Assembly (NCBI GenBank): GCA_003476705.1
Contig: DMVM01000024.1
Span: 1 to 8,906, forward strand
DNA length: 8,906 nucleotides
Origin: Coprothermobacter sp.
GTDB lineage: Bacteria; Coprothermobacterota; Coprothermobacteria; Coprothermobacterales; Coprothermobacteraceae
Direction: 5' to 3'
The position numbers and the translations under genes are program-made. Positions 6,544 through 8,906 of the stretch are shown here, in pieces. The notes below the pieces were generated by a model. The model had not been told where the DNA came from. It searched no databases and was given only the letters and a program-made list of their open reading frames with translations. Position 1 is the stretch's first letter; every line of letters starts with the position of its first letter.

Positions 6544-7161
6544 GTGCTTAGTGTGGTCGATCACCCACTGATTAAATACAAGGTTTCCTTGCTTCGGGAT
6601 AAGAATACAGGACCTAAGGAGTTTAGGGAGCTAGTACAGGAATTGGCAATGTTTCTCACTTACGAGGCAACTAAAAACTTGGAACTCACCGAGCAAGTAG
6701 TGGAGACCCCGTTGGCTACGACAACGGGGTTTGTTCTGTGTAGGAAGATTGCCATCATACCCATTTTAAGAGCGGGGCTTACCATGGCTGAAGGAGTGCT
6801 TAAAGTCATTCCGAATGCAAAGGTAGGACATATTGGTTTGTACAGGGATCACAAAACCTTAATGCCTGTGGAGTATTATGCAAAACTCCCCATAGGTATT
6901 GAGGATATGGTTTGCATCATAGTGGATCCTATGCTTGCTACTGGCAATTCCATTCGATACACCATTGACCTTCTTAGACAGCAGGGAGTTTCTCAAATAA
7001 AGGTGCTTTCCATAATCGCAGCTCCTGAGGGCATAGATAATGTACTCGCTTGTGGTGACATTGAGCTTTACATTGCTGCAAAGGACGAGAGACTGAACGA
7101 CGAAGGTTACATCCTTCCCGGATTAGGTGATGCCGGTGATAGACTTTTCGGCACAAAGTGA
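6544..7161 (+). CDS. upp: Uracil phosphoribosyltransferase
   Basis: This enzyme salvages uracil by reaction with PRPP to give UMP and pyrophosphate in the cytoplasm. The 205-residue product matches the family (about 208). Visible motifs are the N-terminal DHPLIKYKVSLLRD (6-19), the PILRAGL segment (73-79), the PRPP loop VDPMLATGNS (127-136), and the C-terminal uracil-binding segment GYILPGLGDAGDRLFGT (188-204). The start is GTG at 6544, immediately after the glyA stop, with AAGGGG about nine bases upstream; starts at downstream GTG codons would lose only a few residues. Its 3' end overlaps the following transferase gene by up to 35 bases. A terminator-like inverted repeat lies inside the coding region near residues 54-63. 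PyrR is excluded because the uracil-binding C-terminus is complete. Confidence 0.97.
   Translation: MLSVVDHPLIKYKVSLLRDKNTGPKEFRELVQELAMFLTYEATKNLELTEQVVETPLATTTGFVLCRKIAIIPILRAGLTMAEGVLKVIPNAKVGHIGLYRDHKTLMPVEYYAKLPIGIEDMVCIIVDPMLATGNSIRYTIDLLRQQGVSQIKVLSIIAAPEGIDNVLACGDIELYIAAKDERLNDEGYILPGLGDAGDRLFGTK
6704..6732 (+). repeat. Inverted repeat (hairpin) inside upp, terminator-like
   Basis: ACCCCGTTG (6706-6714) and CAACGGGGT (6722-6730) are exact reverse complements with a seven-base loop; one G-T and one A-T pair extend the stem to 11 bp. A broken T-rich tract (TTTGTTCT, 6730-6737) follows on the plus strand. It encodes part of Glu54 to Phe63 of Upp. The arrangement resembles an intrinsic terminator, but its location in a coding region means it would act only on untranslated RNA, or it may be chance. 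Confidence 0.5.
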
Positions 7162-8101
7162 ACTTTACGTTCTTGGTCTCTTAGCAGGAGTGGGTAGCTT
7201 CTTACTAAGCTGGGTGCTTACTCCTTTAAGTATTAAATTTGCATGGAAATATGGCTTTTTGGATTATCCCAGTGAACGAAAAGTTCACCAGGATGCTACA
7301 CCCAGGGTCGGAGGATTGGCAGTAGTACTGGCCTTTACCCTGGGTGAAGTTCTGTTTTGGCACGCTGCGCCGCCTCTGGGCTACGGTGTACTCATCACAG
7401 TGGTGTTGTTTTTCTTTGCCATGCTCTTCGATGATAAATATGACCTACCTGCTTGGGTGAAGTTTTTGGTCCAAGTAGGATGCTCGGCTGCTGTGGTATT
7501 TATGGGTGTGAAGATAGGTGTAGTCACTTTGTGGGGCGGGCGCTACGCGGTTTTCCCAGACTGGTTGTCGATTGCCATATCTGTTTTGTGGTTGGTACTT
7601 CTCTCAAATGCTATAAATCTTATAGACGGGTTAAATGGTCTTTCTTCTGGGATTAGTGCCATAGTTCTCATTTTTGCAAGTATCATAACGTTCACGAAAG
7701 GAATTTTTACTGTGGGCCTAGATGCATTGATATTAGCAGGTGCGGTTTTGGGATTTCTACCCTATAACTTTCCAGAAGCAAAGACCTTTATCGGCGATTG
7801 TGGTGCTCAAACGTTGGGTTTTATACTGGGCATATTGTCCATTGTTGGTACGTTCAAAAGTACTGCTGGAATTATTTTTTTTGGTTTTTTGCTTCTTCTC
7901 TTTTTACCTGTGGAAGATACGCTTTCTGCATGGTTTAGGCGCCTTGCAGCTGGACAACATCCATTTACTGCAGACAGGAAACACTTACATCACAAGCTGC
8001 TGGATTGGGGACTAACGCCTAAGCAAGTTGTGCTATTAATGTACTGTGCTACAATTGTTCTTGGTATAATCGCACTTTTATTGATGGGGTGGGTAAGCTG
8101 A
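7127..8101 (+). CDS. tagO: Undecaprenyl-phosphate GlcNAc-1-phosphate transferase, TagO/WecA type (MraY-like membrane family)
   Basis: This integral membrane enzyme transfers a sugar-1-phosphate, most likely GlcNAc-1-P from UDP-GlcNAc, to undecaprenyl phosphate, starting a surface polysaccharide or teichoic-acid-like polymer. The 324-residue product has about ten hydrophobic segments (roughly 13-35, 63-101 as two, 115-135, 147-165, 171-192, 197-212, 226-262 as two, 300-322). Family motifs are DYPSERKVH with PRVGG (46-63), FDDKYDLP (Asp102/103), NAINLIDGLNGL (161-172, Asp167), PYNFPEAKTFIGDCGAQ (212-228, Asp224), and the WecA/TagO-type histidine motif ADRKHLHHKL (282-291), which separates it from MraY. 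The usual GD(S/T)G reads GDCG. GTG 7127, ATG 7130 and GTG 7136 are all possible starts inside upp; AGGTGAT at 7125-7131 may favour 7136. The following UDP-GlcNAc 2-epimerase gene supports the GlcNAc assignment. The tagO and wecA names are alternatives. Confidence 0.9.
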   Translation: MMPVIDFSAQSELYVLGLLAGVGSFLLSWVLTPLSIKFAWKYGFLDYPSERKVHQDATPRVGGLAVVLAFTLGEVLFWHAAPPLGYGVLITVVLFFFAMLFDDKYDLPAWVKFLVQVGCSAAVVFMGVKIGVVTLWGGRYAVFPDWLSIAISVLWLVLLSNAINLIDGLNGLSSGISAIVLIFASIITFTKGIFTVGLDALILAGAVLGFLPYNFPEAKTFIGDCGAQTLGFILGILSIVGTFKSTAGIIFFGFLLLLFLPVEDTLSAWFRRLAAGQHPFTADRKHLHHKLLDWGLTPKQVVLLMYCATIVLGIIALLLMGWVS

Positions 8102-8906
8102 AGAAAAAGATTGGTTTGGTTGTAGGGACACGTCCCGAAGCCATAAAAATGGCTCCTGTTTACTTGACTTTAAGAGAGTTTTTTGAAGTCGACTTCATAA
8201 CTACTGGACAACACAGAGAAATGTTCTACCAGGGTCTCAGTCCATTTGGCATAAAACCAACAGTTGACTTGATGATCATGGAGGAAAGTCAGTCGCTGGA
8301 ATCAGTTTTGTCTAAAGGTGTTACAGGATTGTCTACCTTGTTTAAGGAGCAGAAATACGATTTGGTATTAGTGCACGGTGATACCACAACTACACTTGGC
8401 GCTGCTTTGGCAAGCTTTTATAACAGAATTCCATGCGCACATGTGGAAGCCGGGTTACGCACTGGTGACCTGAGCTACCCTTATCCAGAGGAAGCTAATA
8501 GAGTTCTTACGGACGATCTATGTGATATTCTCTATCCACCTACTCAACTTTCTTGGGAAAACCTCGAGCGTGAGGGCTTAGGTAATAAAGACTTTTTGGT
8601 TACAGGCAACACGGTTATTGACGCCCTCATGATCATCCAAAACAAGTGGGGTATAGAAACTACAAAGAAGGAAAACTTAGTAGTGGTAACGGCACACCGC
8701 AGGGAAAACTGGGGATCACCTTTGGAAGAGATTTGCCATGCTATTAAGGATCTAGCTTTAGAATTTACAGATTACAGGTTTGTATTCCCAGTTCACTTAA
8801 ACCCTGCTGTTAGAAAGACTGTTTTTGGTATTTTGCAAGATGTGGACAACGTGGAACTTACAGATCCTTTGGAATACGATGAGTTTTTAAGACTGTTGTC
8901 TAGGGC
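8089..8906 (+). CDS. wecB: UDP-N-acetylglucosamine 2-epimerase (non-hydrolysing), 3' end outside window
   Basis: This enzyme interconverts UDP-GlcNAc and UDP-ManNAc in the cytoplasm, supplying ManNAc for surface polymers. About 272 codons are present, still open at the right edge; the family is about 360-380 residues, so roughly 100 are missing. Motifs are VVGTRPEAIKMAPV (11-24), TTGQHREMF (38-46), VHGDTTTT (Asp98), HVEAGLRTGD (Glu120), PYPEEANRVLTD (Glu134), VTGNTVIDAL (171-180), TAHRREN-x-G (His203) and FPVHLNP. The acidic and histidine residues correspond to Asp95, Glu117, Glu131 and His213 of E. coli WecB. The likely start is GTG 8089, which overlaps the transferase gene by 13 bases, because homologues begin a few residues before VGTRPE and no ATG is available; the ribosome-binding site is weak. 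Bacterial synonyms include mnaA. A hydrolysing NeuC-type epimerase is less likely given the motifs and the neighbour. Confidence 0.93.
   Translation, partial: MGKLKKKIGLVVGTRPEAIKMAPVYLTLREFFEVDFITTGQHREMFYQGLSPFGIKPTVDLMIMEESQSLESVLSKGVTGLSTLFKEQKYDLVLVHGDTTTTLGAALASFYNRIPCAHVEAGLRTGDLSYPYPEEANRVLTDDLCDILYPPTQLSWENLEREGLGNKDFLVTGNTVIDALMIIQNKWGIETTKKENLVVVTAHRRENWGSPLEEICHAIKDLALEFTDYRFVFPVHLNPAVRKTVFGILQDVDNVELTDPLEYDEFLRLLSR

Noticed and set aside
7453..8015. Alternative plus-strand frames inside the transferase gene (7453-7656, 7740-8015) and inside glyA (5924-6157)
   Set aside because: They are fully nested in genes with clear family motifs and show no motif of their own.
1..8906. CRISPR array, tandem repeats, tRNA/rRNA genes, insertion sequences, toxin-antitoxin or defence system
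   Set aside because: Nearly every base is within a recognised housekeeping gene, and no repeated units or RNA-gene signatures were found on reading through.

Overview
The window is a compact, wholly plus-strand stretch of bacterial chromosome carrying nine protein-coding genes, the first and last cut by the window edges. All nine are recognisable housekeeping or salvage genes. I see no tRNA, rRNA, CRISPR array, insertion sequence or prophage, and no clear new defence or mobile system. Gene content (TrmFO-type tRNA methylation, the dprA-trmFO-xerC order, and the rpiB-glyA-upp order followed by tagO/wecB-type genes) suggests a Firmicutes/Clostridia-like or related deep-branching, possibly thermophilic, anaerobe. 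The very tight packing, frequent GTG starts and moderate GC (mid-40s percent by eye) fit that, but the species cannot be fixed from the sequence alone.

Layout. Positions 1-602 hold the C-terminal part of dprA (DNA uptake/recombination mediator). After an 83-base gap, the only sizeable gap in the window, come trmFO (686-1984, folate-dependent tRNA m5U54 methyltransferase) and xerC/D (1953-2813, tyrosine recombinase). Next is a purine-nucleoside salvage pair: a 5'-methylthioadenosine/S-adenosylhomocysteine deaminase (2810-4066) and an MTAP/PNP-family phosphorylase (4063-4812). The phosphorylase carries an asparagine at the base-recognition site, which points to 6-oxopurine nucleosides such as methylthioinosine. 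Then follow rpiB (4834-5295), glyA (5296-6543) and upp (6544-7161). The window ends with two envelope-polymer genes: a TagO/WecA-type undecaprenyl-phosphate GlcNAc-1-phosphate transferase (7127-8101) and a UDP-GlcNAc 2-epimerase (8089 to the end).

From trmFO onward every junction overlaps, abuts, or has a gap of at most 21 bases, so the run is probably one long transcript with translational coupling. Functional links are plausible. The deaminase and phosphorylase form a two-step route, deamination then phosphorolysis. RpiB works on the pentose phosphate that ribose-1-phosphate could feed. GlyA makes the 5,10-methylenetetrahydrofolate that TrmFO consumes. Upp recovers uracil using PRPP. The last two genes start and feed a ManNAc/GlcNAc-containing surface polymer on undecaprenyl phosphate.

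Most worth a second look: the linked deaminase and 6-oxopurine-type phosphorylase with a Cys-rich tail; the absence of topA and hslVU from an otherwise familiar dprA-trmFO-xerC neighbourhood; and three strong hairpin-capable inverted repeats inside or at the end of coding regions (3875-3893, 4794-4810, 6704-6732).
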